64,000 bases of DNA from Thermovibrio sp. (lineage in GTDB: Bacteria > Aquificota > Aquificia > Desulfurobacteriales > Desulfurobacteriaceae): the NCBI GenBank assembly GCA_015490195.1, contig WFYG01000032.1, positions 17,287-81,286 of the forward strand, in the 5' to 3' direction. Positions 37,051 to 45,193 of the stretch are shown here, one piece after another; positions within the stretch are counted from its first letter, which is position 1; the number at the start of each line of letters is the position of its first letter. The notes beneath the pieces are model-generated. The model was not told the DNA's origin. It was given only the letters and a program-made list of their open reading frames with translations, and made no database searches. The position numbers and the translations under genes were made by a program.

Positions 37051-38336
37051 CTCTCACCTCGTAAAAGTGGCTTGCCTACGGCAAACTCAAGTTCAGAAAG
37101 GGCGATGTTGTAGTCGGCAAGTGCAGCGTTCAGTGCGCTTCTTGCAGAGTAGAGATAAGCAAGTGCGTCAACAACTTCAGTTGAGGTTCCCACGTGCTCT
37201 CTGTAGCGTTCTTCAGAGTCTCTTAGGAGTTCCTTAGCCTCTTTCACCTGAGCTCTGGCGGTTTTTATCCTTGCCGCAGCAGACTTCAGTTTTGTATAGG
37301 CAGAAATAACCTGTAGCCTTACCTTCTCTTTAACGTCTTTCAGCGACACCTCAGCCTTCCTTCTCTCCTCTCTGGCCTTCTCAAGCCGGAGGAACCGTCT
37401 TCCTCTTTCAAAGAGAGGGAAGGAGAGAGTTACGGAAACAGTAGTGGAGGAGTAAGTGTCTCCCGGGTACTGGTCTGTCTTCTGGTAGCCGAGGTTTAAA
37501 AGCAGTTTCGGAGAAAAGGCAGAAGCCGAGAGCTTTACTCCCTCGGCGGCAGCTTTCTTAACCATACTAGCGTACCAGATCAGAGGGCGGCAGGAGTAGG
37601 CGGTTTTAAGGAGAGAATCAAGAGAGAGTTTAACCGGCCTGTAGGTAAGGTGGGCTTTTGGTTTGAAGGGGAGCTCCGGAACCCCCACGTCGGTTTTAAG
37701 CTTTTCAAGGGCTACTGTGTAGAGAGACTTTGCCGATGCCACTTTCTCCTCAGCATCTCTCAGCTTAACTTCCGCTTCCAGAAGGTCGCGCCGTGGAACT
37801 ATACCTTCGTCAAAGAAGGCTTTAACGTCTTCGTAGTGCTTCTTAGCAGCCGCGTAGTAAGCTTTCGCAGTATCTACTGCTGCTCTTGCTTTCAGAAGGT
37901 TGAAGTAGTCTTTCTTTACTGTAAAAACGACTCTGTTAACGGTCTCTTTAAAGAGGTAGTAAGTTGCCTTTTTCTCTTTCTCCCGTAACTTCACAGAGTA
38001 GGTTATCTCTCCACCGGTAAAGAGGGGCTGAGAGAGGTTCACTCCAAAATGGTAGTAACTCCTGTTAAAAAGTGAAAAAGAGGCAGGTGGCAAACCTGGT
38101 AGTCCAAAGGAGTAAGAGGGAACCTCTGTCAGATTGGTCTTCCTGTAGAAGAGGTCAACTTTCGGAAAGTAGCTTGATACGGCCTCCCTGTAGAGAAGGT
38201 CTGAGATTTTGTAGTCAATCTTTGATTTCTGTATCTCTTTTGAGTTTTTAAGGGCAACAGCTATAAGTTTTTGAAGTTCTCCTGCCTTAAGTTTTGCCGG
38301 CAGAAGGATGAGTAAAACCAGAACCAGAGCTCTCAT
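37047..38336 (-). CDS. TolC-like outer-membrane efflux channel
   Basis: 429 residues with a signal peptide (cleaved near KLKAGE, about residue 19) and two OEP repeats, each beginning with a helical coiled coil; the repeat marks SQPLFTGGEI and TLSFPLFERGRR match the beta-strand entries of the TolC barrel. It lies between the MFS pump genes and the ABC pump genes of the same operon and could serve both. Its start lies 50 bases inside the 3' end of the MFS gene, supported by the signal peptide beginning there. Confidence 0.9.
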   Translation of the reverse strand: MRALVLVLLILLPAKLKAGELQKLIAVALKNSKEIQKSKIDYKISDLLYREAVSSYFPKVDLFYRKTNLTEVPSYSFGLPGLPPASFSLFNRSYYHFGVNLSQPLFTGGEITYSVKLREKEKKATYYLFKETVNRVVFTVKKDYFNLLKARAAVDTAKAYYAAAKKHYEDVKAFFDEGIVPRRDLLEAEVKLRDAEEKVASAKSLYTVALEKLKTDVGVPELPFKPKAHLTYRPVKLSLDSLLKTAYSCRPLIWYASMVKKAAAEGVKLSASAFSPKLLLNLGYQKTDQYPGDTYSSTTVSVTLSFPLFERGRRFLRLEKAREERRKAEVSLKDVKEKVRLQVISAYTKLKSAAARIKTARAQVKEAKELLRDSEERYREHVGTSTEVVDALAYLYSARSALNAALADYNIALSELEFAVGKPLLRGER

Positions 38337-39849
38337 CTCTCTCCTCCAGTAAAAAAGCGGGAATAAGAGTTAAAACGCCGCAGATAGTTGCAAAAAAGAA
38401 TGCATCGGCAAAGGAGTGCCAGAAGGCGTGCTGTGAGAAAAGCTGAGCCAGCAGAGCGTGGGCAGTCTGAGTGGCCGTTTGGGGAGGTTCAGACCTGAAG
38501 TAGTGGAAGAAATTTCCGGCTCTCCTCAGGAACTCTACAACCTGAGGGGAAGAGGAAGAGACTCTCTCTGTTAAACGGACAAAGTGAACCTGTTGAGAAG
38601 AGAGGAGAATGTAAGTTGAAACGGCTGTTCCAACGCTTCCTCCTACGAGTCTCATAAGGTTTTGGATAGAGGAGGCCTGACGAAGGAGCTCCCCCTTAAA
38701 ACTTCCCAAAGAGATCTGAGAGAGTGCGGGAAAGAAGAACCCCATTCCTATTCCCCACGGCATAAGGTAGGCAACTATCTCTATTTTAGACATCTCAAGG
38801 TCAAGTTTCTGCTGGAGGTGGGTACCTATGATAAAGATCAGAGTTCCAAGAATGATAGAAATTTTTTTAGTTATGACCTTTCTGTCTATGAGAATACCGG
38901 CAACCATACTGAAAATTCCCGTTCCCATAGAAGGCCAGAAGAGTATCTCTCCTGCCGTTATAGTGGGGAAACCTCTCAGTTTCTCAAGGTAGAGGGGAAG
39001 GAGGAAGTAAGAGGCGTAAACTCCCATACCGAAAACGGTAAGGGAGAAGACAGGGTAGCGAAAGAAGGGGTACTTAAAGAGAGAGAGGTTTAAGAGAGGA
39101 TGTTCTGTTCTAAGTTCATGGATAAGAAAAGCGATAAAAGAGACGGCTGAAAGGTAGAGGAAGGAAACAGATTTTACGGAATTCCACCCCCAACTGTTCC
39201 CTTTGGAGAGAACAACGATAAGGGAGATAAGGGAAGTTGCAAGAAGAAGAAGACCTAAAAAGTCAAGAGGTTTTTCTTCTCTGTGGAGGTGTCTGTCGTC
39301 TTCCATAAGAACTGTTAGAAGGTAAATGACAAGTACTCCGGGAAGGAGATTTACGTAGAATATCCAGCGCCAGTTGAGGTGTTCCGTAATGTACCCTCCA
39401 AGCGTGGGGCCTAAAGAGGGGCCAAATGTAGCGCCGAGGGCGAACATTCCCATTGCTACCCCTCTTTTCTCAGGAGGAAAGAGTTCAAAGAGGAGGGTCA
39501 TCGTCATAGGAACGGCTATCCCCTCTCCAACTCCCTGAAGAGTCCTTGCAAGAATCATTACGTCAAGGTTTGACGCAAGACCGCAGAGAGCACTCATTCC
39601 GGTAAAGAGGGCAGTTCCAAGAAGATAGGTGTTCCTGTGTCCTAACTTTCCTCCAAGCCACCCTACAACAGGCATTGCAACGGCAGAGGCTACCATGTAG
39701 GCTATTATTACCCACTGTATATCGTCGGGCTCTGCGTCAAAAGCGCTCATCATGTGGGGAAGTGCGATGTCAACAATGGTTGTATCAAGAAGGGTCATGA
39801 ACATACCGGCAACGATAAGAACCCCTAAGAAGTAAGTTCTAAGCGTCAT
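38287..39849 (-). CDS. DHA2-family MFS drug exporter (EmrB-like)
   Basis: About 520 residues and 14 predicted membrane helices, the DHA2 (EmrB/QacA) topology. Motif A is visible (GWLGGKLGHRNTYL), with LDTTIVDIALPHM in helix 1 and GATFGPSLGPTLGGYI as the antiporter motif C. The ATG at 39849 overlaps the EmrA stop (ATGA); the longer reading with MHKTRHKRR is rejected. With the EmrA-like adaptor and TolC it forms a proton-driven tripartite pump. Substrates are unknown. Confidence 0.92.
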   Translation of the reverse strand: MTLRTYFLGVLIVAGMFMTLLDTTIVDIALPHMMSAFDAEPDDIQWVIIAYMVASAVAMPVVGWLGGKLGHRNTYLLGTALFTGMSALCGLASNLDVMILARTLQGVGEGIAVPMTMTLLFELFPPEKRGVAMGMFALGATFGPSLGPTLGGYITEHLNWRWIFYVNLLPGVLVIYLLTVLMEDDRHLHREEKPLDFLGLLLLATSLISLIVVLSKGNSWGWNSVKSVSFLYLSAVSFIAFLIHELRTEHPLLNLSLFKYPFFRYPVFSLTVFGMGVYASYFLLPLYLEKLRGFPTITAGEILFWPSMGTGIFSMVAGILIDRKVITKKISIILGTLIFIIGTHLQQKLDLEMSKIEIVAYLMPWGIGMGFFFPALSQISLGSFKGELLRQASSIQNLMRLVGGSVGTAVSTYILLSSQQVHFVRLTERVSSSSPQVVEFLRRAGNFFHYFRSEPPQTATQTAHALLAQLFSQHAFWHSFADAFFFATICGVLTLIPAFLLEERDESSGSGFTHPSAGKT

Positions 39850-41111
39850 TCTTCCTTCCTTATCTTTACAACGGCGTTTGTGCCGGGTTTTATGCACGAG
39901 AGGGGCACGCCTTTGAGCTTTATCTTTACAGGGACTCTCTGAGTTACCTTTGTGTACTCTCCTTGAGACGTGTCTCGTGGAATGAGGGCAAAGACGGAAC
40001 CGGCAGACTTGCCTACCCGGTAGACCTTTCCTTCAAAGGTTTTACCGCAAACTTCAAGTTCAACTTCGGCAGAGCTCCCCACCTTCACGTATGGAATCTT
40101 ATCCTCGTCTATCCAGGCAAGAACGTAAAACGTTCCAGGGTTGTAAAGCGAGTAAACTGTGAGACCAGGAGAAACAAAGTCTCCAGTTTCTCGCCATTTC
40201 TTGGCAATAAATCCGGTTACAGGAGAGCGGACAAGAGTGTGAGAAATAAGTATTTTGACCTTCTCTTTCTTCTCTTCAAGAGATTTAATCCTGTCTGAAA
40301 GACTCTTTATTGAATGGCGGAGTTCCTCTAACTGTTTAAGCTTTGCCTCTGCAGAAATAACCCCTTCTCTAAGTTCCCCTATTCTCTTCTCTGAGGCGAG
40401 AAGCCTACTTTTCAGGGCAAGAACTTTAAACCTTAAAGCCTGTGCTTCCTTTAGGTTCTCTCTGGCAGCGATGTAAGCAGAGAGATCTCTCTCGTACTCA
40501 GCCTTTGACGAAAAGTAGACAGCCTTAACGTCTTCAAACTGCTGGAGGGAGATTATCCGCTTCTCGTAGAGCTTCCTGTAGCGGTTAAACCGGTGCTCCA
40601 TCCTTTCGGCGTTTACTTTGGCGGCCTCAAGAGCAGCTTTAGCAGCCTTAAAGGAGGCAAGAGCTTTAGAAACAGAAGTCTTATAGGTCGTTTCCGCCTC
40701 CTTCAACTGCTCCCTTAAGGCTGAAACGTCGTTTACAGCTGCAGAGAACCTAAACTGAGCTGTTCGCAGTGTAGCCGGGAGTTGCCTCTTCAGTCTGGAG
40801 AGCCTCGTTTCAAGCTCCCTCTTCCTAGCTTTCAGTGAGAGGATCTGAAACTGGAGAGAGGAGAGCTCCCTCTTCATGGTAGAATCGTCAATCTTAAAGA
40901 GAGGTTCCCCCTTTTTAACCGGCTGAAACTCCTGCTTGTAGAGTTTAACGATGTAACCGGAAACGTCTTCAGGGGACACGTTTACAATGTCTGCCTTCTG
41001 AAAGGCGTTGTCAGTTATTACGTAAAGGTACCTCTCGTAGAGGAAGTAGAGAAACCAGACGGTAATGGCTAAGATAGCCAGAGCTCCCAGAACAGCAACA
41101 GCCCGTTTCAA
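39846..41111 (-). CDS. EmrA-like membrane fusion protein (HlyD family)
   Basis: 421 residues: short cytoplasmic tail, one membrane helix (about 7-28), a half lipoyl motif (NVSPEDVSGYIVKLYKQEFQPVKKGEPLF), a very long coiled-coil hairpin (about 80-280), the second lipoyl half (RSPVTGFIAKKWRETGDFVSPG) and a beta-barrel end. EmrA types connect EmrB to TolC. The start is TTG at 41111, overlapping the TetR stop codon. Confidence 0.9.
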   Translation of the reverse strand: MKRAVAVLGALAILAITVWFLYFLYERYLYVITDNAFQKADIVNVSPEDVSGYIVKLYKQEFQPVKKGEPLFKIDDSTMKRELSSLQFQILSLKARKRELETRLSRLKRQLPATLRTAQFRFSAAVNDVSALREQLKEAETTYKTSVSKALASFKAAKAALEAAKVNAERMEHRFNRYRKLYEKRIISLQQFEDVKAVYFSSKAEYERDLSAYIAARENLKEAQALRFKVLALKSRLLASEKRIGELREGVISAEAKLKQLEELRHSIKSLSDRIKSLEEKKEKVKILISHTLVRSPVTGFIAKKWRETGDFVSPGLTVYSLYNPGTFYVLAWIDEDKIPYVKVGSSAEVELEVCGKTFEGKVYRVGKSAGSVFALIPRDTSQGEYTKVTQRVPVKIKLKGVPLSCIKPGTNAVVKIRKEE

Positions 41112-41671
41112 TGGCTACCCCCAGAAAGAAAACGGACAAGAGTTTCAATAAAAGAGTCTATCTCTTCAGGAGATAGCTCCTTCCCCTGAAAAATCTCCTC
41201 AGAAACAAAAAAACCAAAAAGAGCCGCTCCAAATACCCTTACTTTCTCCCTCAACTCAGAACACGAAGATGAGGAAAAAACAGAAGAAAAGACCTCAAGC
41301 AGAAGATATTCAAAAGTTTCAACAAAATGGCTATAAACCTCTCTGGCCTCTTCAGCAAGGCCTGTAATTTCCGAGAGTAGAATCTTTAAAAACTCCTTTT
41401 TCTCTTTAAGGGATAGAAAAATCTTCCTGCCTACTTCAGCAAGAACCTCGCTACCAGAACCCTCAGGAATTGATATAGACCTGAGGTCAGGAATCACAGA
41501 GAAGTTAATAAGAACCTCTCTAAAAAGCTCCTTCTTATTACCAAAAAGTCTGAAAAGCGTTACTTCAGACACCCCGGCCAGTCGGGCAATCTCTCTGGTA
41601 GTAGCTCCCGTGTAACCGCGCTTTGAAAAACAGTCGTAAGCAGCCTGAAGAATCTTCTCCTTAGCCTTCAA
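41108..41671 (-). CDS. TetR-family regulator of the efflux operon
   Basis: 187 residues with an N-terminal helix-turn-helix: AYDCFSKRGYTGATTREIARLAGVSEVTLFRLFGNKKELF. The C-terminal ligand domain is specific to this protein. It is the first gene of the efflux run (directly overlapping EmrA), so it most likely represses the pump genes and itself. Start is TTG at 41671 with AGAGG 6 bases before. A 14-bp perfect palindrome lies 18 bases upstream of it. Confidence 0.88.
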   Translation of the reverse strand: MKAKEKILQAAYDCFSKRGYTGATTREIARLAGVSEVTLFRLFGNKKELFREVLINFSVIPDLRSISIPEGSGSEVLAEVGRKIFLSLKEKKEFLKILLSEITGLAEEAREVYSHFVETFEYLLLEVFSSVFSSSSCSELREKVRVFGAALFGFFVSEEIFQGKELSPEEIDSFIETLVRFLSGGSH

Positions 41672-41688
41672 GCAGAACCTCTGTTAAT

Positions 41689-41702
41689 AGTAAGTACTTA
41701 CT
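41689..41702. promoter_or_regulatory. Palindromic operator candidate for the efflux-operon TetR
   Basis: AGTAAGTACTTACT is a perfect 14-bp inverted repeat between the two TetR genes, extended on one side by TTAC. A possible minus-strand -10 (TAGAAT, 41721-41716) places it just after the transcription start, a usual TetR-operator position. The CTTACTTA half also occurs upstream of the other tetR gene (42363-42370). Confidence 0.55.
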
Positions 41703-41773
41703 TACATCTTTAACTATTCTAAAACAGAGAAGAACAGTAAATCAACACTCAATAGCTAAAAAGTAACAGGCTG

Positions 41774-42340
41774 TTAGTTCTTCAGAATTCCCTCCTCTAC
41801 CATTGTTATAATAGTTTTCTTTATGTCTTCAGAATTAAGATTGATAAAACCTTTAACAGATGCGTAAAGAATATTTTTGAGAGCTCCAGAAATTAAAAGT
41901 ATCACAGCCTTAGGATTAAGCTCCCTGAACTCTTCTCTCTCTATACCTTCTTTAATAATCACAGACAACTTATTTACGTATCTGTTGTACCACTCCGACA
42001 GATTTAACCTCTCCTCGTTCGGAATAACAAGGCTTCCCACTTCCCTCATAAAGAGCTCAAAGAATTGCTTTTCATCATCAAAGAAGTCAATAACAGTACT
42101 TATGTAAGCCTCAAGAGCTTCCCTTGGATTTTTATCTTTTATGGATTTACTTACTCTTCTCTCCAGCTCCCGCAGTTTTGTTCTTATAACTTCTGCATAA
42201 AGGTCTTCTTTACTGTCATAAAAACGGTAAATAGTTCCCACAGAAACCCCTGCAGCTTCCGCAATCTGATAGACCTTCGTGTCGTAGTAACCTTTTTCAG
42301 AAAAAATTCTCTCTGCAGCTTCAAGAATTCTCTCTTTCAT
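41774..42340 (-). CDS. TetR-family regulator (second)
   Basis: 188 residues with the TetR DNA-binding start AERIFSEKGYYDTKVYQIAEAAGVSVGTIYRFYDSKEDLYAEV and a helical ligand domain. It is upstream of the first TetR gene with a 102-base gap and downstream of purU with a 95-base gap that holds its own promoter. Whether it controls the same efflux operon is inferred from the shared CTTACTTA element. The two regulators are clearly different proteins, not a recent duplication. Confidence 0.85.
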   Translation of the reverse strand: MKERILEAAERIFSEKGYYDTKVYQIAEAAGVSVGTIYRFYDSKEDLYAEVIRTKLRELERRVSKSIKDKNPREALEAYISTVIDFFDDEKQFFELFMREVGSLVIPNEERLNLSEWYNRYVNKLSVIIKEGIEREEFRELNPKAVILLISGALKNILYASVKGFINLNSEDIKKTIITMVEEGILKN

Positions 42341-42360
42341 CCTTTCCCCCCGGATGTAGT

Positions 42361-42390
42361 TGCTTACTTAAAATTATATACTTAATTTAC
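42361..42390 (-). promoter_or_regulatory. Promoter and operator candidate of the second tetR gene
   Basis: The minus strand contains TATAAT (42378-42373), about 33 bases before the ATG, embedded in TTAAGTA-TATAAT-TTTAAGTAAG (42385-42363). The TAAGTAAG element matches the palindrome upstream of the neighbouring tetR gene. A GGGGGAAAGG ribosome site precedes the ATG. The -35 is weak. Confidence 0.45.
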
Positions 42391-42435
42391 AAACGCGATT
42401 AATTGGAAAGGTTTTTATTTGATTAACTTTCAATT

Positions 42436-43287
42436 TTACTCAAAAATAACAGTTTTATTATCATATACTAGAATCTTGTTCTCTAAATGCCACTTTACTG
42501 CTCTTGAAAGAACGACTTTCTCCAGATCCCTCCCTTTTCTTATCATGTCTTCTACGCTATCTCTGTGGCTAACGCGAACAACGTCCTGCTCAATTATTGG
42601 TCCCTGGTCAAGCTCCTCGGTAACGTAGTGGCTGGTCGCTCCTATAATCTTCACTCCCCGCTGGTAAGCCCTGTGGTAGGGCTTAGCCCCAACAAAGGCG
42701 GGAAGGAAGGAGTGGTGGATGTTGATTATTCTGTTCCTGAAGCGGTTTACAAACCTATCGCTCAGTATCTGCATGTAGCGGGCAAGAACTACAAGATCTA
42801 TCCCTTCCCTCTCTAAAAGCTCTATCTCCTTCTCCTCAACAGAGGGTTTATTTTCCCTGTTCTTGGGAAAGTGGTAGAAGGGGATGCCGAACATCTCAAC
42901 TACCGGTTTAAGGTCTGTATGGTTGCTTATAACGAGTTTGAGGTTCCCGGGGAGCTCCCCTGCCTTAAACCGGTAGAGAAGGTCGTAGAGACAGTGGTCG
43001 TAACGGGAGACAAAAATGGCTACGTTTTTCACTTCCGAACTGAAATGAAATTGATAATCCATACTGAACTTCTCGGCTATAGGTTTAAAAGCCTCTTCTA
43101 TCTTATCTTTAGGAAGTAAGAAATCGTTAAGATCCCACTCAATTCTCATAAAGAAAGTAGAGCTCTGAGAATCTATGTGCTGGTCGGCGTGAAGGATGTT
43201 TCCTCCATTTTTCGCTATAAACCCGGTTATCTCTGCCAGTATTCCCTTCCGGTCGGGACAGGAAATCAATAAAATAGCAGTTTCCAT
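42436..43287 (-). CDS. purU: Formyltetrahydrofolate deformylase
   Basis: PurU hydrolyses 10-formyl-tetrahydrofolate to formate and tetrahydrofolate. The 283-residue protein has an N-terminal ACT domain (ISCPDRKGILAEITGFIAKNGGNI), and a formyltransferase-fold catalytic domain with ARYMQIL, the NIHHSFLPAF catalytic region and GATSHYVTEELDQGPII. Length is normal. It follows glmS by 9 bases. Confidence 0.95.
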   Translation of the reverse strand: METAILLISCPDRKGILAEITGFIAKNGGNILHADQHIDSQSSTFFMRIEWDLNDFLLPKDKIEEAFKPIAEKFSMDYQFHFSSEVKNVAIFVSRYDHCLYDLLYRFKAGELPGNLKLVISNHTDLKPVVEMFGIPFYHFPKNRENKPSVEEKEIELLEREGIDLVVLARYMQILSDRFVNRFRNRIINIHHSFLPAFVGAKPYHRAYQRGVKIIGATSHYVTEELDQGPIIEQDVVRVSHRDSVEDMIRKGRDLEKVVLSRAVKWHLENKILVYDNKTVIFE

Positions 43288-43296
43288 CTACCTCCC

Positions 43297-45126
43297 CTAC
43301 TCTACCGTAACGCTCTTTGCCAGGTTTCTCGGCTGGTCAACATCATAACCCAGAAAGTCAGCAATATAATAAGCAAAAAGTTGAAGAGGAACAATATTAA
43401 CAAGGGGAGAGAGGTACTCGTCCGCTTCAGGAACCTCCAGAGTATATTCGGCAAGCTCTTTTACTTTTTTAACATCTGGATTGGTTACGGCAATAACTCT
43501 CCCCTTTCTGGCCTTTACCTCCTCTATGTTGGAAATAACTTTGTCAAGGACTTTCCCTTTAGTTGCAACAACTATAACCGGAACGTTCTCATCTATCAGA
43601 GCAATAGGTCCGTGCTTCATCTCTCCGGCAGGGTAGCCTTCTGCGTGAATGTAGGATATCTCCTTTAGCTTGAGAGCTCCCTCAAGGGCTATAGGGTAGT
43701 TCACGTTTCTTCCAAGGTACAGAGCGTCCTTTGATCTGTAAAATTCCAAAGCAGTGTTTTTTATTGTAGCCTTTTCTTTCTCAAGTTTGAGGAGGGTCTC
43801 TACTTTTGAGGATACCTCTAGGAGCTCCTTCAGGTAGCGTTCTACCCTCTCCTCACTGAGTGTTTTTCTGCTACGGGAAAGCCACAGAGCAAAGAGGAAG
43901 AGTGCCGTTAACTGGGTTGTAAAGGCCTTTGTTGAAGCAACGCTGATTTCGGGACCGGCATAGGTGTAAACGACAGCGTCTGCCTCTCTGGTTGCCGTTG
44001 ATCCAATAACATTACACACTGTAAGGAGTTTCGCTCCCCTGCTCTTTGCCAGCCTCATGGCAGCAAGGGTATCGGCAGTCTCCCCCGACTGGGTTATTGA
44101 GATTACAAGGGTTTTCCCGTCAACGATAGGCTCCCTGTAGCGGTACTCAGAGGCATAGTCAACTTCTGTTGGAATCCCTGCAAGGTTCTCAAAGTAGAAC
44201 TTCGTTATGAGGCCGGCATGGTAAGAGGTCCCGCAGGCAACAATCTGTATTCTGTTAAAGGAGTCTGGAGATATCCCTTTAAGTTCAGTCTCTCCATGAA
44301 ACCAGTTCAGGTTACCGCTTATCGTGTCTGCAATGGCTCTGGGCTGTTCGTAGATTTCTTTTAACATGAAGTGTTTATAGCCGGCCTTCTCAGCTTGAGA
44401 GAGAGACCAGGGAATTACAGTTACTCTCTTTTCAATCCTCTCTCCGTCGTAGTTGAAGACAGAAACTCCGTCAGACTTAACGGTAGCAACTTCAAAGTCG
44501 TCAAGGAATATAACTCTATTCGTATAGGAGAGAAATGCCGGAACGTCCGAAGCCACAAAGTTCTCTCCTTCACCCAAGCCTATAACTAAAGGACTGTCCT
44601 TCCTTGCAACGAATATGGTGTCTGGCTGGTAAAGTGTAATAACTGCAAGTGCGTAGGAACCGTGAAGTCTCCTAACCGCTTTAAGGAAAGCTTCAAAGAA
44701 AGTAGAAGAGTTCTTGAGCTCTTCCTCTATAAGGTGAACAACGACTTCCGTGTCGGTCTGGGACGTAAATTTGTGTCCCTTACCCTGGAGCTCCCGCCGG
44801 AGCTCCGAATAGTTCTCTATTATTCCGTTGTGAACCAAAGCTATCTTTTCGGCACAGTCAACGTGGGGGTGGGCGTTAACGTCGTCGGGCTTTCCGTGAG
44901 TTGCCCACCTAGTGTGTCCTATTCCTAGGTTTGAAAATATTGGCAATTTGTGAAGCTCTATCTCAAGGTTCCTTATCTTTCCCTGCTTTTTGTAAACACA
45001 GATCTTCTCATCTACAATTAGAGCAATACCGGCAGAGTCGTAACCTCTGTACTCAAGCCTCTTTAAACCGTCAACAACTATATCTTTAGCGTTGTCTTTC
45101 CCTACGTAACCAACAATTCCGCACAT
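43297..45126 (-). CDS. glmS: Glutamine-fructose-6-phosphate aminotransferase (isomerizing)
   Basis: GlmS makes glucosamine-6-phosphate, the first step of the hexosamine pathway that GlmM continues. The 609-residue protein begins MCGIVGYVG with catalytic Cys2, has the glutaminase residues in TRWATHGKP and HNGIIENY, two SIS domains (CGTSYHAG; SQSGETADT; EGALKLKEISYIHAEGYPAGEMKHGP) and a DQPRNLAKSVTVE end. No ribozyme-like leader is visible in the short 5' gap. It is divergent from mnmE. Confidence 0.97.
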   Translation of the reverse strand: MCGIVGYVGKDNAKDIVVDGLKRLEYRGYDSAGIALIVDEKICVYKKQGKIRNLEIELHKLPIFSNLGIGHTRWATHGKPDDVNAHPHVDCAEKIALVHNGIIENYSELRRELQGKGHKFTSQTDTEVVVHLIEEELKNSSTFFEAFLKAVRRLHGSYALAVITLYQPDTIFVARKDSPLVIGLGEGENFVASDVPAFLSYTNRVIFLDDFEVATVKSDGVSVFNYDGERIEKRVTVIPWSLSQAEKAGYKHFMLKEIYEQPRAIADTISGNLNWFHGETELKGISPDSFNRIQIVACGTSYHAGLITKFYFENLAGIPTEVDYASEYRYREPIVDGKTLVISITQSGETADTLAAMRLAKSRGAKLLTVCNVIGSTATREADAVVYTYAGPEISVASTKAFTTQLTALFLFALWLSRSRKTLSEERVERYLKELLEVSSKVETLLKLEKEKATIKNTALEFYRSKDALYLGRNVNYPIALEGALKLKEISYIHAEGYPAGEMKHGPIALIDENVPVIVVATKGKVLDKVISNIEEVKARKGRVIAVTNPDVKKVKELAEYTLEVPEADEYLSPLVNIVPLQLFAYYIADFLGYDVDQPRNLAKSVTVE

Positions 45127-45159
45127 GAAACCCCCTTCGGCACTAAGAGTTTTATTTTT

Positions 45160-45180
45160 GTTATGTAAGTATAACAGGCC
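45160..45180. promoter_or_regulatory. Overlapping divergent promoters of glmS and mnmE
   Basis: In the 67-base gap, AGTATAAC (45168-45175) reads TATAAC on the plus strand and TATACT on the minus strand, so both -10 elements overlap; T-rich sequence lies at the -35 position for mnmE. glmS has an AAGGGGG and mnmE a GAGGAGAGG ribosome site. Confidence 0.35.
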
Positions 45181-45193
45181 AGAGGAGAGGAAA

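Noticed and set aside
41755..41780. Terminator after the second tetR gene
   Set aside because: AACAG-C-CTGTT has a one-base loop and cannot form a stable hairpin.
45125..45193. mnmE beginning 23 codons earlier
   Set aside because: The extension crosses the glmS/mnmE promoter gap and has no family similarity; ATG 45194 has a strong ribosome site.
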